DNA of 48,725 nucleotides from Alkalihalobacillus pseudalcaliphilus (GTDB taxonomy: Bacteria; Bacillota; Bacilli; Bacillales; Bacillaceae_D): assembly GCA_001038565.1 (NCBI GenBank), contig LFJO01000006.1:69465-118189 (forward strand), written 5' to 3'. The notes under the pieces were generated by a model that saw only the letters and a list, made by a program, of their open reading frames with translations, was not told the origin of the DNA and did not search any database. Of this stretch, positions 8,191 to 17,118 are shown one piece after another. A program made the position numbers and the translations under genes. Numbering within the stretch: position 1 is the stretch's first letter; each line of letters starts with the position of its first letter.

Positions 8191-9291
8191 TTATGAATTT
8201 GTCTTTATAATCGGGTAACCGATAAATTTAAAGTCTTTTCCAATCGGTGTCATCGATGTATTAAACATCTCTATGGCATAGGCCATCTTTTCTACACCAT
8301 TACCTTCTAAGAATGTAGGAGCTAGCTGTCCTCCTACGAGCTTTGGTGCAAAATATAGAACAACCTTATCAACAAGACCTGCTTCAAGGAACGAGGCATG
8401 AATCGTTCCCCCACCTTCTAACAATAAAGATGAAATGTGTTCTCCACCTAAATATTTCAATACCTCAACTGGATTAACTCGCTTTTCAGTAGAGGTCGCA
8501 ATAATTTTTACACCTCTAGCCTCTAATATGGCTGCTTTTTCTTTATCATAATGTTGACTTGTAAATACCCAAGTTGGAGCTAAGCCATCATTTGCTACTT
8601 TAGCCTCCAATGGTATTTTAAGCGACGAATCTACGATAACTCTTAAGGGGTGACGACCATTAGGAACTCTTGTTGTTAATTCCGGATCATCCTCTAAAAC
8701 CGTTCCAATCCCTACTAAAATCGCTTGATTAACATGCCTTAAGTGATGAACATCAGTTCTAGCATCTTCGGACGTTATCCATTTACTATCTCGCGTTCGG
8801 GTAGCAATTTTTCCATCGAGTGTGGAACCTGCTTTCATTGTTACAAAAGGGCGCTGCTTCGTGATAAAAGTGTTAAATACCTCATTCATTTCTACTGCTT
8901 CTTGCTCTTTAACCCCTACTTCCACCTCGATACCTGCCGCTTGTAAAATCTTAACGCCATTTCCTGCTACAAGAGGGTTAGGGTCAAGAGTAGCAATGAC
9001 TACTTTTTTAATACCTGCACTGACGATTGCCTCTGCACAAGGTCCTGTTCTTCCATGATGTGAGCAAGGTTCTAATGTCACATAAATAGTCGCACCTTTG
9101 GCTTGCGCTCCTGCCATTCTTAATGCATGAATTTCCGCATGCGGCTCTCCCGTCTTTAAATGTGTACCTATGCCAACAATACTACCATCATTTACAATCA
9201 CTGAACCAACTAAAGGGTTCGGAGCAGTTTGACCGTTTGTTGCTTTGGCATTTTGAATAGCCATATTCATATAAAAATTGTGGCTACTCAT
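8191..9291 (-). CDS. ribD: Bifunctional riboflavin-pathway deaminase/reductase RibD
   Basis: 366 residues, normal for RibD. The N-terminal deaminase domain (about 1-145) has the zinc motifs HAE and PCSHHGRTGPC. The C-terminal reductase domain has the conserved start VTMKAGSTLDGKIA and the NADPH-binding region LLLEGGG. It deaminates and then reduces the pyrimidine made by GTP cyclohydrolase II, giving the ribitylaminouracil phosphate precursor of riboflavin. The ATG overlaps the stop of the upstream GTP cyclohydrolase II-like gene by 4 bp (ATGA). ribE, ribB and ribH are absent here, so this may be an extra copy or serve another pathway that uses the same early intermediates (inference). Confidence 0.95.
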   Translation of the reverse strand: MSSHNFYMNMAIQNAKATNGQTAPNPLVGSVIVNDGSIVGIGTHLKTGEPHAEIHALRMAGAQAKGATIYVTLEPCSHHGRTGPCAEAIVSAGIKKVVIATLDPNPLVAGNGVKILQAAGIEVEVGVKEQEAVEMNEVFNTFITKQRPFVTMKAGSTLDGKIATRTRDSKWITSEDARTDVHHLRHVNQAILVGIGTVLEDDPELTTRVPNGRHPLRVIVDSSLKIPLEAKVANDGLAPTWVFTSQHYDKEKAAILEARGVKIIATSTEKRVNPVEVLKYLGGEHISSLLLEGGGTIHASFLEAGLVDKVVLYFAPKLVGGQLAPTFLEGNGVEKMAYAIEMFNTSMTPIGKDFKFIGYPIIKTNS

Positions 9292-10040
9292 GAAAACAAA
9301 ATCCTTTCTTCATCTAAATGCCCTGACCTCTTCCTTTTTGTTTCTAAATAAAATTCATTATACGTGGAGACATCCCCCCAAAGAGGTTCGCGCCCAGACA
9401 CAGGTAAACCATATTGTTGTAATGCTGATAGTTTTTTGGGGTTATTCGTAATTAATGTAACTGATTTGGTACGTAAAGCTTTTAATACTTGGATCGCTTC
9501 AGCATAATTTCTAACATCATCTTCAAAACCAAGTGCCTCATTGGCTTCTACCGTATCATAGCCGTTTTCTTGAAGTACGTAAGCTAGTGCTTTACTAAAT
9601 AAACCAATCCCTCTGCCTTCATGATTAGCTAAATAAAATAAAGCTCCCTGACCTTTTTCCACAATCATCTTCATTGAAGTCTTCAGTTGGTAACCACAAT
9701 CACATCGTTTGCTTCCGAAAATATCACCCGTGTGACAAATAGAATGCATACGTATAAATGCATCCTCTGCATCTTTAAAGTCTCCATAGACGAGGACACT
9801 CGATTGTTGGTGCTCAGCAAGGTTTAGATTTTTTAGATTGGCTAGTAATTCTTCAAAGTCATCGCTACCATTTTGAACTCGAAACCAACTATACCAGCTG
9901 AATTCAACGGTCTGTCCATCTAGTTGCACTGGAAGCTTAATTGGGCCTACCACATATAAATCAAAATCAGTTGATTTTATTAACTGGATTTTGTCTTTTA
10001 GTACATTTAATGCCTTGGATCCTTCTTTTACATCTGTCAT
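9288..10040 (-). CDS. GTP cyclohydrolase II-like protein (divergent RibA)
   Basis: 250 residues, longer than E. coli RibA (about 196) because of an N-terminal region with no obvious relative. The zinc cysteines are kept (HSICHTGD and RCDCG), as are the equivalents of Tyr105 (KALAYVLQ) and Arg128 (DDVRNY) and the segments EGRGIGL, DTVEAN and TNNPKK. Differences: the usual HSEC is HSIC, the usual RQEGR region reads ANHEGR with one extra residue, and the Arg before the conserved Tyr (IRAY) is Leu. There is no DHBP synthase domain. It should open the GTP imidazole ring, but product specificity could differ. AAGGGG precedes the ATG. No FMN riboswitch is visible upstream. Confidence 0.88.
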   Translation of the reverse strand: MTDVKEGSKALNVLKDKIQLIKSTDFDLYVVGPIKLPVQLDGQTVEFSWYSWFRVQNGSDDFEELLANLKNLNLAEHQQSSVLVYGDFKDAEDAFIRMHSICHTGDIFGSKRCDCGYQLKTSMKMIVEKGQGALFYLANHEGRGIGLFSKALAYVLQENGYDTVEANEALGFEDDVRNYAEAIQVLKALRTKSVTLITNNPKKLSALQQYGLPVSGREPLWGDVSTYNEFYLETKRKRSGHLDEERILFS

Positions 10041-10281
10041 CTTTATTCCCCTTATCTTTCTGTATCTAATTTTAATTTCTATTATCTGTTTTTGTTAGTC
10101 TATTGTATCATATACATGTTTGTGCGGTTGTTTACAAGCTCATACTACACTATATGAATGTATGTTTGTGATGGTAGCTAGAGCTAACCTTCCATGTCCT
10201 AAGTTTATTCCACCCGAGTAACTAATAAAAGTAGGCACAATAAGGTGGTAAGGTATGGTAAAGGATACTAAAGTGATATAC

Positions 10282-10890
10282 TTATTCACGGCTTTTTATC
10301 ATAAATTGTTTAGCGAATGATTCAAGAATATGGATGAGCTGAATGGACATTTCTTCAGGACTAACGTGATAGTCTTTGTTAATCCAATCTAGAATTAAGC
10401 CCGCTGTACCGTGAGCCATATATAATTTATGAGCATCATAATTAATATCTCGACGTTGATTCACGGCGATTAAATAAAAATCTTCTTTTAAAACTTCGTA
10501 AATGGCCTGTGGTAAATCTCGATGTAAGCCAGGTATCGTATCGTCGATTCTATATAAATTAAAGAAGTTCTGATTCTGATGAATAAAATGAATTAACTCA
10601 AATGAATGAGGTCCCATTGATATCGTTTCAACACTCTTTTCCCTTTCATATTTATTCACACTTTTTTCTTTAATATAACGAAACATTTCTGCTTGTAGAT
10701 CTTCTGTTAAACAATATTTATCCTGATAATGCAAATAAAAAGTGGTTCTATTATATTCAGCCTTTCTAATAATATCGGTGACCGATACATGACTGAAACC
10801 TTTTTCGTGAATTAACTCAATGAATGCCTGTTTGAAGTATGATTTTGTTCGCTCCCCTTGTTTCGTCGAACGACTTTGCTCCGAGTTCAT
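10282..10890 (-). CDS. TetR/AcrR family transcriptional regulator
   Basis: 202 residues. A TetR helix-turn-helix lies at about residues 12-60 (SVTDIIRKAEYNRTTFYLHY), and the C-terminal part resembles the TetR group with a kinase-activator-like (DhaS-type) C-terminal domain. The ATG follows AAAGGAG at 8 bases. It is divergent from the short-chain dehydrogenase gene with 153 bp between the starts, so it probably controls that gene and itself (inference). No clear palindromic operator stood out in the gap. No terminator is visible downstream; the 10041-10281 stretch holds nothing recognised apart from a TGnTACAAT-like element upstream of the RibA-like gene. Confidence 0.9.
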   Translation of the reverse strand: MNSEQSRSTKQGERTKSYFKQAFIELIHEKGFSHVSVTDIIRKAEYNRTTFYLHYQDKYCLTEDLQAEMFRYIKEKSVNKYEREKSVETISMGPHSFELIHFIHQNQNFFNLYRIDDTIPGLHRDLPQAIYEVLKEDFYLIAVNQRRDINYDAHKLYMAHGTAGLILDWINKDYHVSPEEMSIQLIHILESFAKQFMIKSRE

Positions 10891-11043
10891 GTATGATTTC
10901 TCCTTTAAATCAACATATTAAGTAAAAGTGTAGTTAAAATAGACAGTTTAAAAGGGTTTACTGATTGTTGACCATTCTGTGTCCGTTTACACTATAGAAG
11001 TTGTAAAAATCTTATCATAACATCTCTGGAAGGGGTAGTTTTC

Positions 11044-11826
11044 ATGAATCGTTTTAAAGAAAAAGTCGTTATCATTACAGGTGGAGGCTCTGGTTTGGGT
11101 CGTGCTGCTGCACAACAAATTGCTTCCGAAGGGGCTAAGTTAGTGCTTGTCGACCTGAGTCTGAAAGGTCTTGAGGAAAGTAAACAAGAAATTACGAGTA
11201 CGATTCCTGATGCAACGATCGAGCTTGTTGAAGCAAATGTAGCCAACGAAGAGGATGTAAAGAAGTATGTCCAATTTACAATAGACAAATTCGGTCAAAT
11301 CGATGGATTTTTCAATAATGCGGGGATTGAAGGAAAACAAAACTTAACCGAGGATTATGGCATCGAGGAATTTCAACGTGTTGTCGATGTTAATTTAAAT
11401 GGTGTTTTTTATGGAATGAAGCATGTGCTAAAGGTTATGAAAGAGCAAGGATTTGGCTCTATTGTTAATACAGCATCTGTCGGTGGAATTCGTGGTGTTG
11501 GTAATCAATCGGGTTATGCAGCGAGCAAACACGGTGTTGTTGGCTTAACGAAAAACTCTGGTATTGAATACGGACAGTTTGGTGTGAGTATTAAAGCAAT
11601 CGCTCCTGGAGCTATTATGACAGCGATGGTTGAAGGTTCATTACGCCAAATGGGAGGCGATAATTGGGAGGAAGCTGGTAAAGAGTTTGTTAAAGCGAAT
11701 CCGATGCTCCGCTTTGGTAAACCGGAGGAAGTAGGATACTTAGTGGCATTCCTTTTATCTAACCAAGCAGACTTTATTAATGCGACAGTGATTCCAATTG
11801 ATGGTGGACAATCTTATAAATATTAA
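11044..11826 (+). CDS. Short-chain dehydrogenase/reductase (SDR) family oxidoreductase
   Basis: 260 residues, classical SDR. The Rossmann motif TGGGSGLG is near residues 12-19, NNAG is in the FFNNAGIEGK segment, the catalytic Ser is in NTASVGG and the catalytic YAASK follows. An aspartate at the end of the second strand (VDLS) favours NAD(H) over NADP(H). The ATG follows GGAAGGGG. It is divergent from a TetR gene and ends with its own terminator. Substrate unknown; a secondary alcohol or hydroxyacyl compound is the usual range. Confidence 0.93.
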   Translation: MNRFKEKVVIITGGGSGLGRAAAQQIASEGAKLVLVDLSLKGLEESKQEITSTIPDATIELVEANVANEEDVKKYVQFTIDKFGQIDGFFNNAGIEGKQNLTEDYGIEEFQRVVDVNLNGVFYGMKHVLKVMKEQGFGSIVNTASVGGIRGVGNQSGYAASKHGVVGLTKNSGIEYGQFGVSIKAIAPGAIMTAMVEGSLRQMGGDNWEEAGKEFVKANPMLRFGKPEEVGYLVAFLLSNQADFINATVIPIDGGQSYKY

Positions 11827-11833
11827 TGTTGAG

Positions 11834-11865
11834 ACAGCACTTGGTGATTCCAAGTGCTGTTTTTG
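11834..11865 (+). terminator. Terminator of the SDR gene
   Basis: ACAGCACTTGG and CCAAGTGCTGT form a perfect 11-bp stem with a 5-base loop followed by TTTT. The dispersed element begins immediately after the T run. Confidence 0.9.
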
Positions 11866-12003
11866 TATGAAAGTTAGTGCGAACATGGAGCATTGCTCGT
11901 CGCTACCGAAAATGATGCTTCGCGTCCTGCGGGGTAGTGCTGAACTAACTGGCACAGCCAGTGGATTTTAGCCCGCCACTACGTCCCGCGGGAGTCTCCG
12001 CAT
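11866..12003 (+). repeat. Dispersed palindromic element, copy 1
   Basis: Begins TATGAAAGTTAGTGCGAAC and ends GAGTCTCCGCAT. Nested stems: GTAGTG (11934) with CACTAC (11977) and CTGGC (11949) with GCCAG (11957). Its 3' tail (to about 12110) resembles those of the copies at 37.0 and 44.0 kb. No open reading frame. Part of the 977-bp gap before fhs. Confidence 0.8.
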
Positions 12004-12135
12004 ATTTTCGTCCGCTAGCTTAATCTAAATTCTCAAGTTCAAAAGCAGCCTCACAGCATTCATTAAAATAAACCAGAACAAAAATCAAGTGAATGGAGAC
12101 CCAACAAGCCAAGGACTATCCGCCACTTTCATGAT

Positions 12136-12180
12136 TGTTAGTGATGAGTTGCTTCATTAAGTCATTATGGAAGTTTTGTA
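12136..12180 (+). repeat. Small hairpin repeat, GATGAG variant
   Basis: GTTAGTGATGAGTTGCTTC followed by AAGTCATTATGGAAGTTTTG parallels the copy at 22771 (GTTGGTGATGAG...). The stem is partly decayed. Confidence 0.6.
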
Positions 12181-12223
12181 AAGTGTACTTAGGGGCGATA
12201 GGTTGTGTCTTGAAGGTACTTTA

Positions 12224-12680
12224 TTCCCTTCACATCTTTTCGTGTGACTTTACTCACTCATTTCCCTTGAGTAACTGACTCGTTCGGCTCTTTTCGTGAC
12301 TTTACTTACTCACTTCCCTCGAGTAACTGACACGTTCTTACCTTTTCCTTACTTTACTCACTCACTTCCCCCGAGTAACTGACACGTTCTTACCTTTTCC
12401 TTACTTTACTCACTCACTTCCCTCGAGTAACTGACTCGTTCGGCTCTTTTCGTTACTTTACTCAGCCTCTTACCTTGAGTAACTGACATGTTCAGCCCTT
12501 TTCGTTACTTTACTCAGCCTCTTACCTTGAGTAACTGACTCGTTCGGCTCTTTTCGTTACTTTACTCGCTCACTTCCCTCGAGTAACTGACACGTTCCTA
12601 CCTTTTCGTTACTTTACTCGCTCTGTTCCTTTCAGTAACTGACATATTATTAGCCCTTTCATGCAGACTCTGCGGTTGCT
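12224..12680 (+). repeat. Tandem array, exact 52-bp period, 8 copies
   Basis: GAGTAACTGAC-type unit starts fall at 12269, 12321, 12373, 12425, 12477, 12529, 12581 and 12633 (CAGTAACTGAC), each exactly 52 bp apart, with a partial unit before. Within a unit GAGTAA and TTACTC lie as inverted arms around a pyrimidine-rich stretch. The strand is C/T rich and non-coding. It is 130 bp upstream of fhs. Confidence 0.95.
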
Positions 12681-12804
12681 TTATATTTAGTTCATGATAT
12701 TTTTAAAAATAATGTTTATTCAGACTCGGGTAAGAACTTGAAACAATGGTACAATAAGAAATGTATGAATGATCATTATTTGGACGTTTCGGGGGGCAGA
12801 CAGA

Positions 12805-14493
12805 GTGAATATGAAGCTAGAAGCAAAGTCAGATATTGAAATCGCACAAAATGCACAGATAAAACCAATTACGGAAGTAGCTGTACAGATTGGATTAGAA
12901 CATGATGATTTAGAGCTTTATGGTAAATATAAAGCAAAGCTCTCATTTGAGGCATTAAAAAAGCTAAAAACAAAAAATAGTGGAAAATTAATTTTGGTAA
13001 CGGCTATAAATCCGACACCAGCCGGTGAAGGAAAGTCAACGGTTACAGTTGGATTAGGAGATGCTTTTAGTAAACTTGGCAAAAAAACAGTTATTGCACT
13101 ACGTGAACCTTCATTAGGGCCCACAATGGGAATGAAAGGTGGCGCAACAGGAGGTGGCTATTCACAAGTCTTACCTATGGAAGATATCAACCTTCATTTT
13201 ACTGGTGATATTCATGCCATCACATCAGCAAATAACGCATTAGCTGCATTAATCGATAACCATATTCAACAAGGAAACGAACGACAAATTGACCAACGTA
13301 GAATTGTTTGGAAGCGAGCACTTGATTTAAATGACCGCGCCTTAAGAAAAGTAGTTATTGGATTAGGTGGGTCAACACAAGGAGTACCTCGTGAGGATGG
13401 TTTTGATATTACTGTCGCTTCAGAAATTATGGCAGTCCTCTGTTTAGCGACCGATATTCAAAACTTAAAAACACGATTAGGTCAAATGGTCGTTGCTTAC
13501 GATTTACAAAAGCAACCTGTTACCGTCAGTGACCTTGGTGTGGAAGGTGCATTAACACTACTGTTAAAAGATGCGGTCAAACCTAATCTCGTACAAACAA
13601 TGGAACATACCCCAGCCATAATTCACGGTGGACCGTTTGCCAATATCGCACATGGTTGTAATAGTGTTATTGCGACTCAGACTGCAACAAAATTAGCTGA
13701 TTACGTTATTACAGAAGCTGGGTTCGGAGCCGATTTAGGTGCTGAGAAATTTTTAAACATCAAAATGAGAAGTGCCGATCTCAAACCAGAAGCCGTGGTT
13801 ATCGTCGCAACAATTCGCGCGTTAAAAATGCATGGTGGTGTCGCTAAAACCGATTTGAAAGAGGAAAATATCGAAGCACTTGAAAAAGGTTTTGCCAATC
13901 TCCGTAAACATGCTGAAACGATTCAAAGCTTCGGCTTGCCGTTCGTCGTTGCCGTTAATCGATTCACAACAGATACAGAAGCTGAAATGAACCTATTACA
14001 TACTCTTTGTGAAGAAGCTGGTTATCCTGTCTCACTTACAGAAGTGTGGGAAAAAGGTGGAAATGGCGGTGTTGATTTAGCGAAGCAACTACTTCATACA
14101 ATTGAAATAAAGGAAGCGAACTTCGCTCCACTCTATCAGCTATCTGATTCATTAGCGGAAAAGATCACAACAATTGCTCAAAAGGTATACGGAGCTACGC
14201 ATGTTGAATTTTCACCTAAATCACAAAAGCAATTACTTAATTTTGAAAAATTCGGTTGGGGTCACCTGCCTATTTGTATGGCCAAAACGCAATATTCCCT
14301 TTCTGATGACCCAGCAAAACTTGGACGGCCACAACCGTTTTCCATTACCATTCGTGAATTAAAGCCATCCATTGGTGCAGGTTTTATCGTTGCTTTAACC
14401 GGTAATGTCATGACAATGCCAGGACTTCCTAAAATGCCTGCCGCACTTAATATGGATGTCGATGAAAATGGGCAAGCTTTAGGTCTGTTTTAA
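12805..14493 (+). CDS. fhs: Formate-tetrahydrofolate ligase
   Basis: 562 residues from the preferred GTG at 12805, which follows GGGGGG at about 8 bases; the frame is open to 12769, and ATG at 12811 is an alternative. It joins formate to tetrahydrofolate using ATP, giving 10-formyl-THF for one-carbon metabolism in the cytosol. Visible are the nucleotide-binding loop [33 protein letters not shown] and the conserved C-terminal [11 protein letters not shown]. Length is normal for Fhs. A TGGTACAAT extended -10 element is present at 12747-12755. It is monocistronic with its own terminator. Confidence 0.97.
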   Translation: MNMKLEAKSDIEIAQNAQIKPITEVAVQIGLEHDDLELYGKYKAKLSFEALKKLKTKNSGKLILVTAINPTPAGEGKSTVTVGLGDAFSKLGKKTVIALREPSLGPTMGMKGGATGGGYSQVLPMEDINLHFTGDIHAITSANNALAALIDNHIQQGNERQIDQRRIVWKRALDLNDRALRKVVIGLGGSTQGVPREDGFDITVASEIMAVLCLATDIQNLKTRLGQMVVAYDLQKQPVTVSDLGVEGALTLLLKDAVKPNLVQTMEHTPAIIHGGPFANIAHGCNSVIATQTATKLADYVITEAGFGADLGAEKFLNIKMRSADLKPEAVVIVATIRALKMHGGVAKTDLKEENIEALEKGFANLRKHAETIQSFGLPFVVAVNRFTTDTEAEMNLLHTLCEEAGYPVSLTEVWEKGGNGGVDLAKQLLHTIEIKEANFAPLYQLSDSLAEKITTIAQKVYGATHVEFSPKSQKQLLNFEKFGWGHLPICMAKTQYSLSDDPAKLGRPQPFSITIRELKPSIGAGFIVALTGNVMTMPGLPKMPAALNMDVDENGQALGLF

Positions 14494-14506
14494 TTATATT
14501 GCAACC

Positions 14507-14546
14507 AAACCCTAAGTAATTATGACTTTCTTAGGGTTTAGTTATT
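14507..14546 (+). terminator. Probable terminator of fhs
   Basis: AAACCCTAAG and CTTAGGGTTT form a 10-bp stem with a 13-base loop; the T-rich tail is weak (AGTTATTATAT). Confidence 0.6.
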
Positions 14547-14616
14547 ATATTAAATAGAAATCCATTCCCTAAATTATTAATCTAGTCTCCAACACTTCCT
14601 TTTCAATAGTTCGAAT

Positions 14617-14641
14617 AAAAAAGCTAACCACAGTGGCTAGC
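14617..14641 (-). terminator. Terminator of the small-gene pair
   Basis: Minus strand GCTAGCC and GGTTAGC pair (one G-T) over a 5-base loop and are followed by TTTTTT. It lies about 85 bases past the stop of the 34-codon gene. Confidence 0.75.
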
Positions 14642-14725
14642 CAAACTTTTTGGATATAGGTGACAATCATATCGATATATTAACTATTATTTTAGAAGTA
14701 GACTGATACCAAATCAAAAATTTCA

Positions 14726-14830
14726 TTAATGATCAAAGTTACTAGGGTTATATAAACCTACTACACCAATTATTATAAAGATTAACAAAATAACGATGAC
14801 AATTACTATAATTTTAGTTAGTTTTGACAC
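14726..14830 (-). CDS. Small single-pass membrane protein (34 aa), hypothetical
   Basis: 34 residues: MSKLTK, then a long run of Ile, Val and Leu that would span the membrane once, then GLYNPSNFDH. A GTG start is preceded by AAGGAG at 7 bases. It is 53 bases after the 85-codon gene on the same strand and upstream of a good terminator, so the two are probably co-transcribed. I recognise no family. Its size resembles regulatory or toxin-like membrane peptides of bacilli, but nothing in the sequence proves such a role. Confidence 0.6.
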   Translation of the reverse strand: MSKLTKIIVIVIVILLIFIIIGVVGLYNPSNFDH

Positions 14831-14883
14831 CTAATCTCTCCTTGTAGTTTTATTAATTTGTACCTATCGTTCTCCAAAATATT

Positions 14884-15141
14884 CTAGTTACGTATCGGAT
14901 AAACAAGTTCATTCTCCACAAAAATCCTACAACTAATCGAGAAAAATCCACCAATAGAAACTTTTACATTCCTTACTTCATTATTAACATTTATAAATTT
15001 CCCTTTTAGGGTTCCTCTAAAAGATAGACCTAGATTTTCATCTTGTAAATTTCCATCAATATATAATTTCTCTCCGTTTATCCATGTATTTATCACTGAA
15101 ATTTGATGCCCTTCATAATTGACTTCAAATGTTTTCTCCAC
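14884..15141 (-). CDS. Conserved hypothetical protein, about 85 aa
   Basis: 85 residues beginning (M)EKTFEVNYEGHQ. I place the start at the GTG at 15141, which follows AAAGGGG at 7 bases; the open frame reaches 15279 but its upstream part has no protein-like composition. The protein is predicted to be mostly beta strand, with no signal peptide or membrane segment. It recalls small conserved Bacillus proteins with an NTWxNGEKLYxDG motif, but I can assign no function. It is followed by the 34-codon membrane peptide. Confidence 0.7.
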   Translation of the reverse strand: MEKTFEVNYEGHQISVINTWINGEKLYIDGNLQDENLGLSFRGTLKGKFINVNNEVRNVKVSIGGFFSISCRIFVENELVYPIRN

Positions 15142-15235
15142 ATTCACACCCCTTTTTGGATTATTAATAAAATTTCGATTTAAGTTTATTTTATCATAGA
15201 CTTTTAAGCTATCTCCATTGATTTTGTCCTGAACT

Positions 15236-15455
15236 ACCTGAGTCTTTAGCAACATAAAGAAAAACTTCATGCCACTCAACTCATCTATAATATCTGATTA
15301 TTCCTCATCTTCTATTCTCCAGTTCATATAAGACCACAATGAGGTATATTCATTAAATTACTGCCGCTGATTCAGTGCGATTAATTCTTTCACCTTTACC
15401 AGCAAGAACTTAGACTAGTACCTTTCATGAATAACAGTATATAGGTTTATAATTT
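15236..15455 (+). repeat. Diverged direct repeat, left copy
   Basis: CTTTAGCAACATA near 15244 and AGCAAGAACTTAGACTAG at 15401 recur in the same order at 19344 and 19450. The segment around 15380-15455 is the best conserved. Between the two words the copies differ in length by about 51 bases. Confidence 0.65.
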
Positions 15456-15498
15456 GCTCTTTCAAATACTTTTTTCGCAAATTTCCATATGATGTTTG

Positions 15499-15527
15499 TT
15501 GATTTTAGTAAGTATCTTTTATAGAAT
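15499..15527 (+). promoter_or_regulatory. Sigma-A type promoter for the leader peptide and phosphotransferase
   Basis: TTGATT, 17 bases, TAGAAT. Transcription would begin near 15534, about 19 bases before the leader-peptide start. Confidence 0.65.
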
Positions 15528-15552
15528 ATTTATCATATTAGGAGGTCTTTGT

Positions 15553-15597
15553 TTGAAAAACTTATGTTTAAGTCTGGTTCAACACTTTTCTCAATAG
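15553..15597 (+). CDS. Putative 14-codon leader peptide
   Basis: TTG start placed 7 bases after a near-perfect ribosome site (TTAGGAGG), encoding MKNLCLSLVQHFSQ and a stop. It ends 25 bases before the phosphotransferase start and lies directly after a good promoter. It could be a regulatory leader or a frameshifted remnant of an older start. No stretch of one repeated amino acid codon is present that would mark a classical attenuator. Confidence 0.4.
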   Translation: MKNLCLSLVQHFSQ

Positions 15598-15622
15598 TAA
15601 ATAAACGAGGAGAGTGTTGAAA

Positions 15623-16594
15623 ATGATAGAAACTAAAATTATTGATGTACTGAGCGAACAGTATGATTTAAAGATTAACAAATTAACACAACTTAGCAAC
15701 CATAACGTCGCTGCAACGTATCACTTAAATACGTCCAAGGGAGAATATGTTCTTAAACGTATCCCATCATCTATTGATGCTCCCGAAGAAGAAGGGAAAT
15801 TGGTCAAGTACCTTCACGAAAACGAAATTTCGGTAGCGAGAATCGTACAATCTAATCATGGCACCTATACTTTCTTAGTCGATGGTAATAATTATCACTT
15901 ACAAGAATATATCAGGGGCGAAACCTTTGACTTAAATAGTGGAACGCAACGGTTCATGGACTTATCTGCCCAAAATTTAGGAAAAATTCAAGATGTATTA
16001 TCAAACATCCCTAATTTAAAAAAAGGACTGATTAATCAAGAATTGTTTACTAGTAATCAAATTGATATTGCTCGTCAATCTTATCTGAATACGTTAAGAA
16101 AGGCACAGCAATTAAATGATACTATGATTATAGAAGACATAACGAAACGACTAGAATATCTAAAATCAGTTAGTAACTATTCGTTTGATTATTCTAGGCT
16201 TACCATTACGAACTCACACGGAGACTACTATACTTCTCAAATAATAAATAAAGACACAAAATTATACACAATTGATTGGACAGATGCCTGTTATTTACCC
16301 GCTTGCTGGGAAGTAATCATGTCATTTGCTTATGCAGATCCTATTGCTAAGAGTGGAGAAATTAACGTTAATTCACTTAAACGATATGTAGAGAATTATT
16401 CAAAGAACTTTACTCTTAACGAATACGATTTAAATGCGATGACTTATCTTTATTTCTTCCAGTTGGCAGTTAGTAACTTCTATGAACCATATGAACAGCT
16501 ACCAAAGGAATATTTAGAAATTGCTATGCTGACAACCAAACAGTTAACATGGCTAAATAGAAATGTGGATTCTTTAACTTCAAAATTAGTTTAA
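15623..16594 (+). CDS. Phosphotransferase (aminoglycoside phosphotransferase/CotS-like kinase fold)
   Basis: 323 residues from the ATG at 15623, which follows AGGAGA at 9 bases (upstream GTG/TTG starts would be too close to it). A kinase-like fold is shown by YVLKR (ATP-site Lys), NSHGDYYTSQ (catalytic loop with His-Gly-Asp) and IDWTDACYLP (metal-binding Asp). The loop has Gln where the family usually has Asn. Members phosphorylate small molecules such as aminoglycosides, choline or homoserine, or act in spore coat assembly; the substrate cannot be told. Two decayed genes lie downstream, and the AT-rich context suggests an accessory region. Confidence 0.85.
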   Translation: MIETKIIDVLSEQYDLKINKLTQLSNHNVAATYHLNTSKGEYVLKRIPSSIDAPEEEGKLVKYLHENEISVARIVQSNHGTYTFLVDGNNYHLQEYIRGETFDLNSGTQRFMDLSAQNLGKIQDVLSNIPNLKKGLINQELFTSNQIDIARQSYLNTLRKAQQLNDTMIIEDITKRLEYLKSVSNYSFDYSRLTITNSHGDYYTSQIINKDTKLYTIDWTDACYLPACWEVIMSFAYADPIAKSGEINVNSLKRYVENYSKNFTLNEYDLNAMTYLYFFQLAVSNFYEPYEQLPKEYLEIAMLTTKQLTWLNRNVDSLTSKLV

Positions 16595-16600
16595 GGTAGA

Positions 16601-16630
16601 AAAGACCCGTAAAATTTTACGGGTCTTTTT
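16601..16630. terminator. Bidirectional terminator
   Basis: A 30-base perfect palindrome centred in AAAATTTT, with arms AAAGACCCGT and ACGGGTCTTT and T runs on both strands. It ends the phosphotransferase transcript and could also stop minus-strand transcription from the pseudogene. Confidence 0.9.
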
Positions 16631-16714
16631 GTTTGAGTAACCTGCTTCTTTAATGTCATAAGAAAAAGGCTTACATTTAGTTAAGGAAAGCCTCAATACG
16701 TACATCTATCATGT

Positions 16715-16990
16715 TCACAAACTTGAGTTTATTTTGAAAATGAGTGTTACACACTTCTCATTAATTGGGAACTGGACTTCGGTTAGCCAACATTCTGGCT
16801 CTCTTTCATTCAAGATCCCATCAATTACTGCTTCTCGTAGCGGTTCAATTAATTTATAGTTACTACAATGAAGCCATTGATGAAGTTTAGCATGGGTTTT
16901 ACCAATAGTTTCATATGGTCCCCGGTAGAGTAAGCAAGCGTTATTGATTTTCTTTTCTCACCTTCTAATAATTTTAACTCCTTTTGATAA
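16715..16990 (-). pseudogene. Remnant of a GyrI-like/effector-binding domain regulator gene
   Basis: The minus strand from 16935 down to the TGA at 16715 reads a typical C-terminal GyrI-like (AraC/MerR effector-binding) segment containing YRGPYETIGKTHAKLHQW and PECWLTEVQFPI. An in-frame TGA lies immediately upstream. The preceding stretch continues in another frame as FYQKELKLLEGEKRKS, so a frameshift interrupts the gene. The DNA-binding part and start are not recognisable. It is a broken MerR-type multidrug-sensing regulator or a related stand-alone GyrI-like protein. Confidence 0.65.
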
Positions 16991-17118
16991 AAGAAGAGTG
17001 TTTATTCTAATATTCTTACTATTCAAAACAAACCCTATATACTAACTATCGTATTTATTCATTCAGGCTATATTTGATACCCAAATCGACCTACCTATTA
17101 GAACTTACAGCTTAAAAA

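Noticed and set aside
10041-10281. FMN riboswitch upstream of the RibA-like gene
   Set aside because: None of the conserved RFN-element segments were found on the minus strand in this gap.
11866-12110. Insertion sequence or MITE with terminal inverted repeats at the dispersed elements
   Set aside because: No transposase, no clear terminal inverted repeats or target duplications; only internal stems were found.
12224-12680. CRISPR array at the 52-bp repeats (also at 22360-22685)
   Set aside because: The whole 52-bp unit is conserved; there are no unique spacers of fixed length and no cas genes in the window.
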